Part shown: positions 19,201 through 26,111 of the stretch, one piece after another
How positions within the stretch are numbered: position 1 is the first letter of the stretch
Layout of the letters: each line of letters begins with the position of its first letter
Assembly: GCA_965246805.1 (NCBI GenBank)
Contig: CBDFFO010000004.1
Location: 80,429 to 144,428 of the forward strand
Source: Schlegelella_A sp965246805
GTDB lineage: Bacteria; Pseudomonadota; Gammaproteobacteria; Burkholderiales; Burkholderiaceae_C
DNA: 64,000 nt
Reading direction: 5' to 3'
Translations under genes and position numbers: made by a program
The notes under the pieces: generated by a model
What the model was told of the DNA's origin: nothing
Database searches by the model: none
The model's input: the letters and a program-made list of their open reading frames with translations, nothing else

Positions 19201-19348
19201 GGCCGCAATCTACGGCGCGGGCCCGCGCACCGTGCTCGAATCGAACGCGAAGCGCGCCGACGAACACCTCGTGCTCGACGATCTGCGGCGGGCGACGAAG
19301 GTCGTCGCGCGAACGCTGTTCGACCTGCTCACGCCGCGCAGCGCCTGA
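16232..19348 (+). CDS. Three-domain fusion: OHCU decarboxylase - allantoate amidohydrolase-like - M20 peptidase
   Basis: 1038 residues. Domain 1 (about 1-175) is OHCU decarboxylase (UraD): K-R-P-F-S-S-L near 37-43, C-A-H-P-E-L-A-G-K near 70-78, and F-D-F-P-F-M-L-A-V near 114-122; it makes S-allantoin. Domain 2 (about 190-590) is an AllC/hydantoinase-carbamoylase M20 enzyme: G-S-H-F-D-T-V-R-N-G-G-K-Y-D-G near 255-269, F-A-E-E-E-G near 301-306 and H-I-E-Q-G-P-V near 371-377. A Pro/Gly-rich linker (592-630) encoded by a palindromic element follows. Domain 3 (about 632-1038) is another M20 metallopeptidase (ArgE/DapE type): N-A-H-G-D near 719-723 and D-E-E near 782-784. No stop or frameshift occurs across either junction. 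Substrate of domain 3 is unknown. Confidence 0.9.
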   Translation: MVGPSLTLEELNAATRQRFEALLAGIYERSPWIAAAAWDKRPFSSLAQLKRALVEVVRHANPDAQLALVCAHPELAGKAMLAETLTTESTSEQSTAGLDHCSPGEFATLQSLNRAYTEKFDFPFMLAVRGPRGTGLTRPQIIETFVRRLANTPDVELGEALRNVHRVAELRLADRFGEFPAEGNQAWDWAEALAAHSDAEGGALTVTYLTDAHRAVASQIGAWMHECGFDHVTTDAVGNVIGVYDGATADAPILMTGSHFDTVRNGGKYDGRLGIFVPMLCVRKLARHGTRLPFGLEVVAFAEEEGQRYRATFLGSAALIGRFDPAWLNQVDRDGVSMRAAMQRAGLPGTLEAIAACARDPSRVLGFVEVHIEQGPVLNALDLPLGVVTSINGSVRFTGEVLGTMSHAGTTPMATRRDAATAVAELALFLERRAAAVPDLVGTMGMINVPNGSINVVPGRTEFTLDIRATTDAVRDACAADVLAELAQICRRRHLSFTVNESMRASAAPSAPAWEARWERAVSSLGLPVHRMPSGAGHDAMKMHEAMPQAMLFVRGLHGGISHNPLESSTADDMQLAIDAFDALIEALAHEQPPLPLGAQERPPLPLGEGWGDGAPQAVHSPQRAESAPIYARLDHWIDTHFDAEVAFLQALVQMPTDTPPGANAPHAVRTAELLEGFGLVAEQHPVPDDDVKAAGLESITNLIVRRRFGIGPTIALNAHGDVVPPGDGWRHAPYGGEVVDGKLYGRASAVSKSDFATYTFALRALDSLDRPLAGTVELHFTYDEEFGGELGPGWLLKEGYTKPDLLIAAGFSYQVVTAHNGCLQMEVTVHGRQAHAAIPTTGVDALQGATAILNALYAQNEIYRGVTSKVEGITHPYVNVGRIEGGTHTNVVPGKVVLKLDRRMIPEEDPVEVEAMMHRVIAEAAGARPGITVDIKRLLLARALQPLPGNAPLVEALQHHGAAVFGEAIPTSGTPLYTDVRLYGEAGVPAAIYGAGPRTVLESNAKRADEHLVLDDLRRATKVVARTLFDLLTPRSA
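18005..18070. repeat. Palindromic element at the domain 2/3 junction of the fusion gene
   Basis: Contains CCCTCTCCC (18040-18048), loop CCT and GGGAGAGGG (18052-18060), a perfect 9-bp hairpin, preceded by a partial copy (CCCTCTCCCTCTTGGAG, 18009-18025) and followed by TTGGGGTGATGG. It is read in frame as a Pro-Leu-Gly-rich linker and belongs with the elements at 449-533, 23059-23129 and 24825-24910. Confidence 0.85.
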
Positions 19349-19430
19349 CGCGCCGCTCGTCTCGACGCCGCCGACACGAGCCGCTCCCACGAAGTAGCGG
19401 GCCGCTTCGACGATCGGTGCCGCGGACGGG

Positions 19431-19790
19431 CTACTCTTCCTGGTTGGTGCGAGCGACGATCCAGCAGGCACCCGCGATCAGCACGATCGCGCCGCTTTCA
19501 TAAACCAGCACGATCGGATTGGCCTCCTTGCCTTGCAGGATGATCAGGCGGCTGAGCGCCGTCATTGCGATGAAGAGCGGCAGCGTGATCAGGATGCGCT
19601 GGCCGGCGTAGACCGCACCGAGCATCGTCAGGACCTCCGCATAGATGAACATCAGCAGCAAATCCTTCAATTCGACCCGCCGTGCTTCAAAGGCGGAAAA
19701 AACCTCCTGGCCCATCGCGACGACCGTGAATCCGGCGATCAGGATCAAGAAGCACTTCTCCGCAAAGGTGATGACCCCCTTGAACGTCAT
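19431..19790 (-). CDS. PsiE-family phosphate-starvation-inducible membrane protein
   Basis: 119 residues with about four membrane helices (starting near residues 12, 46, 65 and 96). The pattern F-A-E-K-C-F-L-I-L-I-A-G near the N-terminus, D-L-L-L-M-F-I-Y-A-E-V near 43-53 and T-A-L-S-R-L-I-I-L near 77-85 matches the PsiE family (PF06146). The E. coli founder is induced by phosphate starvation; the molecular role is unknown. Single gene between the fusion gene (convergent) and a transglutaminase-like gene on the same strand. Confidence 0.8.
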   Translation of the reverse strand: MTFKGVITFAEKCFLILIAGFTVVAMGQEVFSAFEARRVELKDLLLMFIYAEVLTMLGAVYAGQRILITLPLFIAMTALSRLIILQGKEANPIVLVYESGAIVLIAGACWIVARTNQEE

Positions 19791-19836
19791 GTCGGCTCCC
19801 GTTGCGTGCGAGCCGGTAATCTAGCAGCGCGATTCG

Positions 19837-19876
19837 CGACGAGCGCGCGACGAGCGCGCGACGGGCGCGCGACGAG
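19837..19876. repeat. 11-bp tandem repeat upstream of the psiE-like gene
   Basis: CGACGAGCGCG is repeated 3.6 times (third unit has one change) about 47 bases ahead of the psiE-like start. It lies between that gene and the end of the transglutaminase gene. Confidence 0.85.
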
Positions 19877-19898
19877 TCGCATCGTCTCCGGCTGACGT

Positions 19899-20843
19899 TC
19901 ACTCGGCATCGCTCGCGCTCGCCGCCGCCGTCTTGGTCGCGGTCGGCTCGGCGGCCGGCGGCTTTGCGATCGGCGCCGGCGCCGGCGGCATCGGCAGCGC
20001 GGGCGCTGCGATGTCGACCCAGACCCTCATGGCCGCCGTTTCGAGCGGACCGTAATTGGAAATGAACGCGACATCAGCCGCGTCGCGACCGTAGGCCAGC
20101 ACCACGCGGCCGCCTTTTGGCTCCGCCTGCGTCGCATCGAAGGTGTACCAGCGGCCGCCGACAAAGGCCTCGAACCACGCATGGAGGTCCATCGGCTCAA
20201 GTCCGTGCAGATAGCCGACGACCATGCGCGCCGGGATGTGCAATGCCCGCGTCAACGCGATGCCGACGTGCGCGAAATCGCGGCACACGCCGACGCCCGC
20301 GTTCAACGTGTCGGTCGCGTCGGTCGATTCGGTGCTGGTGCCGTACCGGTATTCGAGATGCGCCTGGATGAAGCGGCGGATCGCCTCGACCTGGTCGTAC
20401 CCGAGCGTCGCGTCGCCGACGATCGCGAGCGCGCGCTGCACGAGCGAATCGGAATGGCAGTAGCGGCTAGGCAGCAAATATCGCAAGGTGCTGTCGGGCA
20501 ATTTTTCGATCGGCACGAAGGGCGCGCCCGGTGCCACGGCGAGCACCGCGTCGGTCTCGACCGTCGCCTCGACGCGCAAACGCATCTCGCCCTGCGGCAC
20601 CACGAGGCGCTGGCACAGGTTGCCGTAGCCATCGACGTACTCGACCGTCGGCACCCACGGGTCGAACGCGTAGGTCTCGCTCGAAAGCCACTGTGCGAGG
20701 CCGCTCGCGGGGCGCAGCATCGCGACGATGGGGCATTCGATCGTCGCGCGCACGACAATGTCGCAGCCGACATGCAACTTCACGAACGCGGAACGCGACG
20801 GCCCGACCGGGGCCGGGCGGGTAGGCGGTGTGTCGAAGGTCAT
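19899..20843 (-). CDS. Transglutaminase-like cysteine hydrolase
   Basis: 314 residues. N-terminal beta domain (about 20-120) typical of bacterial transglutaminase-like proteins, then the core with catalytic triad in order: Cys187 in G-V-G-V-C-R-D-F-A-H, His221 in M-D-L-H-A-W-F-E-A, Asp236 in W-Y-T-F-D-A-T-Q. The C-terminal 40 residues are Pro/Ala-rich and of low complexity. Members act as peptidases or amide hydrolases; the substrate is not known. There is no signal peptide, so it is probably cytosolic. The ATG at 20843 was chosen because an upstream extension shows no family resemblance. Confidence 0.85.
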   Translation of the reverse strand: MTFDTPPTRPAPVGPSRSAFVKLHVGCDIVVRATIECPIVAMLRPASGLAQWLSSETYAFDPWVPTVEYVDGYGNLCQRLVVPQGEMRLRVEATVETDAVLAVAPGAPFVPIEKLPDSTLRYLLPSRYCHSDSLVQRALAIVGDATLGYDQVEAIRRFIQAHLEYRYGTSTESTDATDTLNAGVGVCRDFAHVGIALTRALHIPARMVVGYLHGLEPMDLHAWFEAFVGGRWYTFDATQAEPKGGRVVLAYGRDAADVAFISNYGPLETAAMRVWVDIAAPALPMPPAPAPIAKPPAAEPTATKTAAASASDAE

Positions 20844-20907
20844 CTGCGGTCCCTCATCGAAACGGGTTCCGAACCCCAGGCAAGCCCCGGGCCACCAGCG
20901 GGTGCAC

Positions 20908-22146
20908 TCAGGCCACGGGTGATCGCACGTGCTCGGGGCGCACGCCCATGCCGACGACACGCGCGAACACGCGCTGCAGTGGCGGCAGTGCGCTCACGAC
21001 GCGAATCGCCAGCGGCACCTCGAGCTCGGTGGCCACACTGTCGAGCACCGGCACCAGCACCTCGCTCTGCACCGCGAGCTGCATCGCCTGCGTGACGCGG
21101 GTCGGCCAGAGCCGGCGCCGGCGCACGGCGTCGAGGTCGCCGGCGTGGCTGCTTCCGTCGCGCAGCTTGGCGGCGACGAGGTTCGCCGTGGCGACGGCGT
21201 CCTGGATCGCGAGGTTGATGCCGACCCCGCCGACCGGCGACATCGCATGCGCTGCATCGCCTATGCAGAGAAGGCCCGGCTTGGACCAGGTCGTGAGACG
21301 GTCGACGCTCACCGTGAGCAGCTTGACGTCGTCCCACGAGCGCACGTCGGCGGCGATGCTGCGCCCGAGCACCGGCGCGGCCTCGATCGCCTGTGCGTGC
21401 AACGTCTCAATCGGGCCGCGCTGCAACGCGTCGGCGCCGCCCTTCGGGATCACGAAGGCGCACTGCCAGTAGTCGCCGCGGTCAATGGTGACGACCAAGC
21501 GGCCGGGCGCGATGCGGGCAAGGCTGGTGTCTGCGTTGCCGGGCTCGCGCGACACGCGAAACCACAAGACGTCGATCGGCGCGCCGATGTCCTCGACGGC
21601 GAGCCCCGCCGCCGCGCGCACGGTCGAGCGGCGACCATCGCAGCCGATGGTGCAGTCGGCGTGCATCTCGAAGGTGCCGGCCGGGCCGATGCCGCGCACG
21701 CCAGTCACCCGTCCCTCCTCGGTGGCGATGAGACCGGTGACCTCGGCGCGCTGGCGCAACGTGAAGCACGGGAAGCGCGCCGCTTCGCCGGCCAGGAAGT
21801 CGAGGAACTCCCATTGCGGCATCAAGGCAATGAAGTTGTAGCGCGGCGGCAGGCCGCGGAAGTCGCCGATGTGCACCGGCTTGCCGCTGACGAAGCCGTC
21901 GAGCCACTGCAGCCGGCGGTGCGGTCGCTCGAGGAAGCGATCGAGCAGGCCGAGCTCGTCCATGATGCGCAGCGTCGACGGGTGCACGGTGTCGCCGCGG
22001 AAGTCGCGCAAGAAGTCTGCATGCTTTTCGAGCACCACGGTTTCGACGCCGGCACGTGCCAGCAGGTACCCCAGCATCACGCCCGCCGGGCCGCCGCCGA
22101 CGATGCAGCAGTGCGTACGGATCGGGATCGGGCGAGACTCGGGCAT
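20908..22146 (-). CDS. FAD-dependent aromatic-type monooxygenase (UbiH/PHBH family)
   Basis: 412 residues. Dinucleotide motif C-C-I-V-G-G-G-P-A-G-V (about 13-23), substrate-side D-T-V-H-P-S-T-L near 52-59, and the second FAD motif C-I-G-D-A-A-H-A-M-S-P near 301-311 followed by G-G-V-G-I-N-L-A-I-Q-D-A. Flavoprotein hydroxylases of this family act on aromatic acids, quinone precursors or polycyclic substrates; the neighbours do not identify one. It starts at ATG 22146, 58 bases from the divergent ureD, and is followed by the transglutaminase gene after a 64-base gap. Confidence 0.88.
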   Translation of the reverse strand: MPESRPIPIRTHCCIVGGGPAGVMLGYLLARAGVETVVLEKHADFLRDFRGDTVHPSTLRIMDELGLLDRFLERPHRRLQWLDGFVSGKPVHIGDFRGLPPRYNFIALMPQWEFLDFLAGEAARFPCFTLRQRAEVTGLIATEEGRVTGVRGIGPAGTFEMHADCTIGCDGRRSTVRAAAGLAVEDIGAPIDVLWFRVSREPGNADTSLARIAPGRLVVTIDRGDYWQCAFVIPKGGADALQRGPIETLHAQAIEAAPVLGRSIAADVRSWDDVKLLTVSVDRLTTWSKPGLLCIGDAAHAMSPVGGVGINLAIQDAVATANLVAAKLRDGSSHAGDLDAVRRRRLWPTRVTQAMQLAVQSEVLVPVLDSVATELEVPLAIRVVSALPPLQRVFARVVGMGVRPEHVRSPVA

Positions 22147-22204
22147 GGCGCCAACCCTACACTTGTCCCTTCGTCTCTGAAAGCGCGTCGACCGCTCACC
22201 CTCC

Positions 22205-23038
22205 ATGGCCTGGCGCGGTCACCTCGCCCTCGATTACCGCGTAAGCCGCGAAGGTTGCACTGTCTTGCACGACAGCCACAGCGGGCCGCTGCGCGTGCTG
22301 AAAAGCCTCTACCCGGAAGGCGACGACGTCTGCCACAACGTGCTCGTGCATCCGCCGGGCGGCATCGTCGGTGGCGATGTGCTGGAGGTCGATGCGCACG
22401 TCGCGCAGGCGGCGCATGCGCTCCTCACCACGCCGGGCGCGACGCGTTTCTATCGCAGCCTGGGCGACGAGGCGGCGCAATCGGTCGTCGCCCGCGTCGA
22501 CAGCGGTGCGCGCCTCGAATGGCTACCGCTCGAAACGATCGCGTACAGCGGCTGCATCGCGCGCAACGATCTGCGCTTCGAGCTCGCACCCGATGCCGAG
22601 ATGATCGGCTGGGACGTTCTCGCGCTCGGCCTGCCGACGTCGAATGAGCCCTTCGAGCGCGGCCGCTTCACGCAGAAGATCGAGCTGCCCGGCGCGTGGC
22701 TCGAGCGCGGCGTGATCGATGCGAGCGACCATCGACTCCTCGACTCACCGCTCGGATTCGCCGGCCATCGCGTGACGGGCACGCTGTGGTTCGGCGCAGG
22801 CACGCCGATGGGCGATGCGAGGCGCGCGACGATGCTCGATGCGGCACGCGCCGTGATCGATGGCGATGCGCTCGCACCGACCGCAGGTGCCACGTCGCCG
22901 TGCGCCGAGGTGATCGTGCTGCGCGTGCTCGCGCACCGCGTCGAGCCGCTGATGGCGCTCCTCGTTCGCGTGCGCGCGGCGTGGCGGCGGGCCGCATGGT
23001 CGCTCGATGGCGCGCCGCCGCGCGTGTGGCGCACCTGA
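22205..23038 (+). CDS. ureD: Urease accessory protein UreD (UreH)
   Basis: 277 residues. Scaffold that binds apo-urease and, with UreF and UreG, delivers nickel. Family segments: L-K-S-L-Y-P-E-G (about 31-38), H-P-P-G-G-I-V-G-G-D near 49-58, L-L-T-T-P-G-A-T-R-F-Y-R near 74-85, and L-P-L-E-T-I-x-Y near 103-110. The standard beta-proteobacterial order is ureDABC-EFG, but here ureD stands alone about 18.9 kb from ureA. It is followed by a hairpin element and a convergent hydrolase gene, so it is likely transcribed on its own. Confidence 0.94.
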   Translation: MAWRGHLALDYRVSREGCTVLHDSHSGPLRVLKSLYPEGDDVCHNVLVHPPGGIVGGDVLEVDAHVAQAAHALLTTPGATRFYRSLGDEAAQSVVARVDSGARLEWLPLETIAYSGCIARNDLRFELAPDAEMIGWDVLALGLPTSNEPFERGRFTQKIELPGAWLERGVIDASDHRLLDSPLGFAGHRVTGTLWFGAGTPMGDARRATMLDAARAVIDGDALAPTAGATSPCAEVIVLRVLAHRVEPLMALLVRVRAAWRRAAWSLDGAPPRVWRT

Positions 23039-23058
23039 GCGGCGAAGAAAATTTCACT

Positions 23059-23129
23059 CCGGCTCTCTCCCGCAGGCGGGCGATAGAGTCAGCACGTTGG
23101 CTCCTCTCCCGCCACCGGGAGAGGAGCCA
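23059..23129. repeat. Palindromic element / hairpin after ureD
   Basis: TGGCTCCTCTCCC (23098-23110), loop GCCACC, GGGAGAGGAGCCA (23117-23129): a perfect 13-bp stem between two convergent genes. An upstream half (GGCTCTCTCCCGC, 23061-23073) belongs to the same family. There is no U-tract, but the hairpin could still end or stabilise both transcripts. Confidence 0.85.
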
Positions 23130-23147
23130 TGGCGCCTTGCGCCGTGA

Positions 23148-23903
23148 TCAGCCCGGCTTTGCGGCCGCGGCCGGCGCGACGCGCCGCAGGAATGCCATTG
23201 CCGCCTGCCAGTGCGGCTCGATGGCGCCGGCGTTGCGGTCGCTGCGCAGCGTCGACGAACCATGCACGCTCGCCCCCTTCGAAATAAACTGCTGCTTGTC
23301 GCTGCCCTTCACCGCCTTCAGGATCGCCGCCGACGCCGCGATCTCGTCCGGCGTGCTCGCCTGGTCGATGAAGACTGGCACCGTGACCTGCGCAGCGGCC
23401 TTGCGCACCAGGTCGGGCTTGTCGTCGAAGTATTCACCGGGCGAAAACGACAGCAAGCCGGCGATGTCTTGCGGGTGGCGCGCGGCGAGCACGAAGATCA
23501 GCGACGACGAATAGCTCGAACCCCAGAGCACGACCTTCGCACCCTTTGCGTCGGCCTTCGCCCACCCGAACGCGGCCTCGAGGTCGGGCAACGCGGCCTC
23601 GTAGCCTTGTTCTTGATTGAAGGGCGCCGCGGTCGCGTTCGGCGCGAACAGGTCGCCACCCGATCGCTGGTCGATCGCCAACACGCTGTAGCCGGCAGCA
23701 TTGAGGCGGGCCGCGATCGGCGTGTATTCGGCGTGGCTCGAGCCGGCCTGGTGGAACGCGACGACGAGTGGCGCTCGCGGGTTCGCTGCGCGCCATATTT
23801 CGCCGTGAACGACCACGCCATCGGCCGCTTTCAATGTCACCGGCTCGGCCCCCGCGGCGAACGCCGCCAGGGCCAGCACGGCCCCACAGATCCCTCTCGT
23901 CAT
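23148..23903 (-). CDS. Secreted alpha/beta hydrolase
   Basis: 251 residues with a Sec signal peptide (first 18 residues, ending A-G-A-E). Fold markers: V-A-F-H-Q-A-G-S-S near 48-56 (oxyanion side), nucleophile elbow G-S-S-Y-S-S near 128-133 with Ser as likely nucleophile, and a C-terminal K-G-A-S-V-H-G-S (about 208-215) supplying the His. It resembles dienelactone-hydrolase and acetyl-xylan-esterase-like families. The periplasmic substrate is unknown. It is divergent from psd across 53 bases and convergent with ureD. Confidence 0.8.
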   Translation of the reverse strand: MTRGICGAVLALAAFAAGAEPVTLKAADGVVVHGEIWRAANPRAPLVVAFHQAGSSHAEYTPIAARLNAAGYSVLAIDQRSGGDLFAPNATAAPFNQEQGYEAALPDLEAAFGWAKADAKGAKVVLWGSSYSSSLIFVLAARHPQDIAGLLSFSPGEYFDDKPDLVRKAAAQVTVPVFIDQASTPDEIAASAAILKAVKGSDKQQFISKGASVHGSSTLRSDRNAGAIEPHWQAAMAFLRRVAPAAAAKPG

Positions 23904-23956
23904 CGGTCACCCCTCGCGGCGCGCACGGTCGCCGGCGCGGTATCGTCGCATCGAAC

Positions 23957-24814
23957 ATGAACGAACGCCTTGCCGTCTTTCCCCAATACCTGCTGCCCAA
24001 GCGCGGCCTCACGTCGTTCGCCGGCTGGGTCGCGGGCAACGAGCGCGGCGACACCACGACCCGGCTGATCCGCTGGTTCGTGGCCAAGTACCGGGTCGAC
24101 ATGGCCGAGGCCGCGAGCCCCGACATCACGAGCTACAAGAGCTTCAACGACTTCTTCACGCGGGCCTTGAAGCCCGGCGCGCGGCCGCTTGCCGATACCG
24201 CGCTGGTGTGCCCGGTCGATGGCGCGATCAGCCAGTTCGGCCCGATCTCGCACAACCGCGTCGTACAGGCCAAGGGTCACGACTACGCCACCACCGCACT
24301 GGTCGGCGGTGACGCGTCGCTTGCGGCACGCTTCGAGAACGGCCACTTCGCGACCATCTATCTGAGCCCGAAGGACTACCACCGCATCCACATGCCCTGC
24401 ACCGCGACGCTCATGCGCATGATCTACGTGCCGGGCGACCTGTTCTCGGTGAACCCGACCACCGCGCGCGGCGTGCCCGGCCTCTTCGCACGCAACGAGC
24501 GCGTCGTGTGCGTGTTCGAGTCCGCGTACGGACCGTTCGTGCTCGCCCTCGTCGGCGCGACCATCGTCGGCAGCATGGCCACCGTGTGGCACGGCGTCGT
24601 CAACCCGCCACGCACGCCCGACGTGCGCGAATGGCGCTACGACGAGGCCGACATCACGCTACAGCAGGGCGACGAGATGGGCCGCTTCCTGCTCGGCTCG
24701 ACGGTCGTATTGCTGTTCCCGCGCGGGCCGTTGCGATTCAACGCGGCGTGGGCACCGGCAAAGCCCGTGCGGCTCGGCGAAGCGATGGCGGAGTGGCCCG
24801 CGGCCACGGAGTGA
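23957..24814 (+). CDS. psd: Phosphatidylserine decarboxylase proenzyme
   Basis: 285 residues. Converts phosphatidylserine to phosphatidylethanolamine at the inner membrane. Self-cleavage site L-G-S-T is at 246-249; Ser248 should become the pyruvoyl group of the short alpha chain. Other family marks: Y-K-S-F-N-D-F-F-T-R near 60-69, P-V-D-G near 86-89, and L-S-P-K-D-Y-H-R-I-H-M-P near 136-147 containing the conserved catalytic His. The L-G-S-T form and length fit the E. coli-type enzyme. The start at ATG 23957 gives the usual N-terminus. Confidence 0.95.
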   Translation: MNERLAVFPQYLLPKRGLTSFAGWVAGNERGDTTTRLIRWFVAKYRVDMAEAASPDITSYKSFNDFFTRALKPGARPLADTALVCPVDGAISQFGPISHNRVVQAKGHDYATTALVGGDASLAARFENGHFATIYLSPKDYHRIHMPCTATLMRMIYVPGDLFSVNPTTARGVPGLFARNERVVCVFESAYGPFVLALVGATIVGSMATVWHGVVNPPRTPDVREWRYDEADITLQQGDEMGRFLLGSTVVLLFPRGPLRFNAAWAPAKPVRLGEAMAEWPAATE

Positions 24815-24824
24815 GCCAGGCATG

Positions 24825-24910
24825 CCCCTCTCCCTCCGGGAGAGGCCTAGGGTGAGGGGTGGTGCGGCACGGCCCTCACCCCAACCCTCTCCCAAAAGGA
24901 GAGGGAGCAA
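24825..24910. repeat. Double palindromic element between psd and the LivK-like gene
   Basis: Fills the convergent gap. Hairpin 1: CCTCTCCC / GGGAGAGG around 24829-24847; hairpin 2: CCCTCTCC / GGAGAGGG near 24886-24906; an outer pairing GGGTGAGGG / CCCTCACCC joins the two halves. The longest and most complete copy of the family in this window. Likely acts as a two-way transcription end. Confidence 0.85.
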
Positions 24911-24916
24911 GGCAAC

Positions 24917-26071
24917 TCACTCGAGCTTCCACTTCCCGTCGACCACCTTCACGATCACTCGGGCCCGCTGGTCGAGGCCGAGGTGATCCTTGGCCGACAT
25001 GTTGACCACGCCGTTCGACACGTGCAGGTCATGCAGCCCTTCGATGGCCTCGCGCAGCGCAACGCGGAACTCCCGCGTGCCGGGTTGCGCTTTCGTCAAC
25101 GCGATGGGAACGGCCGCGCTTAACAGCAGCCCCGCGTCCCACGTGTAGGCGCCAAACGCCGACACGCTACCCGCACCGTAAGTCGCTTCGTAGCGCTTCG
25201 CGTAGTCGGTGGCCGCGACCTTGGCCGCGTTGTCGGCGGGCAATGAAGCCGCGACGACGACCGGGCTCGTCGGCACGAACATGCCCTCGATGTCCTTCGC
25301 GCCGACCCGCAGGAAGTCGTTGTTCGCGACGCCGTGGTTGAAGTAGACGCTGCCCTTGTAGCCGCGATCGACCAGCGCTTTGGCCGGCAGCACCGCCGGC
25401 GTGCCCGATGCCCCGATCACCACCATGTCGGGGTTGGCCGATGCGATCTTCAAGATCTGCGCGGTGACGCTGGTGTCGCGCGGCGCGAAGCGCTCGTTGG
25501 CGACGATCCTGATCTTGCGCGCCTCGGCGAACTTCTCGAACTCGGCGTAGAACGCCTCGCCGAGCGCGTCGTTGAAGCCGATGTAGGCCATCGTCTTCAT
25601 GCCGCGCCTGGCGGCGTGCTCGAGGATCGCGAGCACCATCATCGTGTCGGTCTGCGGCGTCTTGAACATCCACGCCTTCTTCGCGCTCATCGGTTCGATG
25701 ATGCGAGCCGACGACGCGAGCGAGATCACCGGCGTCTCGTTCTCCGCGATCACGTCGATCATCGCCAGCGTGTTCGGGGTGGTGGTCGAGCCGATGATCA
25801 CGTCGACCTTGTGTTCGGCGATGAGCTTTCTCGTGTTGACGACGGCCGAGCTGCTGTCGCTCGCGTCGTCGAGCACGATGTACTCAACAGTCTTGCCGCC
25901 GATGGTCTTCGGCAGCAACGCGATGGTGTTCTTCTCGGGCACGCCGAGCGAGACCGCCGGGCCGGTTGTCGAAAGCGTGACGCCGACCTTGATCTGCGCC
26001 GTTGCCAGCGACGAGACGCCCGCGAGGGCGACGAGGCCGAGCGAGGCAATGACGCGACGTGGGAAAGTCAT
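24917..26071 (-). CDS. Branched-chain amino-acid-type ABC transporter substrate-binding protein
   Basis: 384 residues. Signal peptide (F-P-R-R-V-I-A-S-L-G-L-V-A-L, cut after T-A-Q) and then a two-lobed periplasmic binding protein of the LivK/peripla_BP_6 type: I-K-V-G-V-T-L-S-T-T-G-P near 28-39, and D-V-I-I-G-S-T-T-T-P near 89-98. No permease or ATPase is adjacent, so it is an orphan receptor, a pattern common in Burkholderiales. The ligand is not predictable; the L-x-x-S-A-R-I segment and lack of urea-type residues distinguish it from UrtA. It lies 40 bases downstream of the P450 gene and probably shares its transcript. Confidence 0.88.
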   Translation of the reverse strand: MTFPRRVIASLGLVALAGVSSLATAQIKVGVTLSTTGPAVSLGVPEKNTIALLPKTIGGKTVEYIVLDDASDSSSAVVNTRKLIAEHKVDVIIGSTTTPNTLAMIDVIAENETPVISLASSARIIEPMSAKKAWMFKTPQTDTMMVLAILEHAARRGMKTMAYIGFNDALGEAFYAEFEKFAEARKIRIVANERFAPRDTSVTAQILKIASANPDMVVIGASGTPAVLPAKALVDRGYKGSVYFNHGVANNDFLRVGAKDIEGMFVPTSPVVVAASLPADNAAKVAATDYAKRYEATYGAGSVSAFGAYTWDAGLLLSAAVPIALTKAQPGTREFRVALREAIEGLHDLHVSNGVVNMSAKDHLGLDQRARVIVKVVDGKWKLE

Positions 26072-26111
26072 GGTGAAGGATCCTCGAGAGGTGGTGCCGC
26101 GGTCGGTCGGG

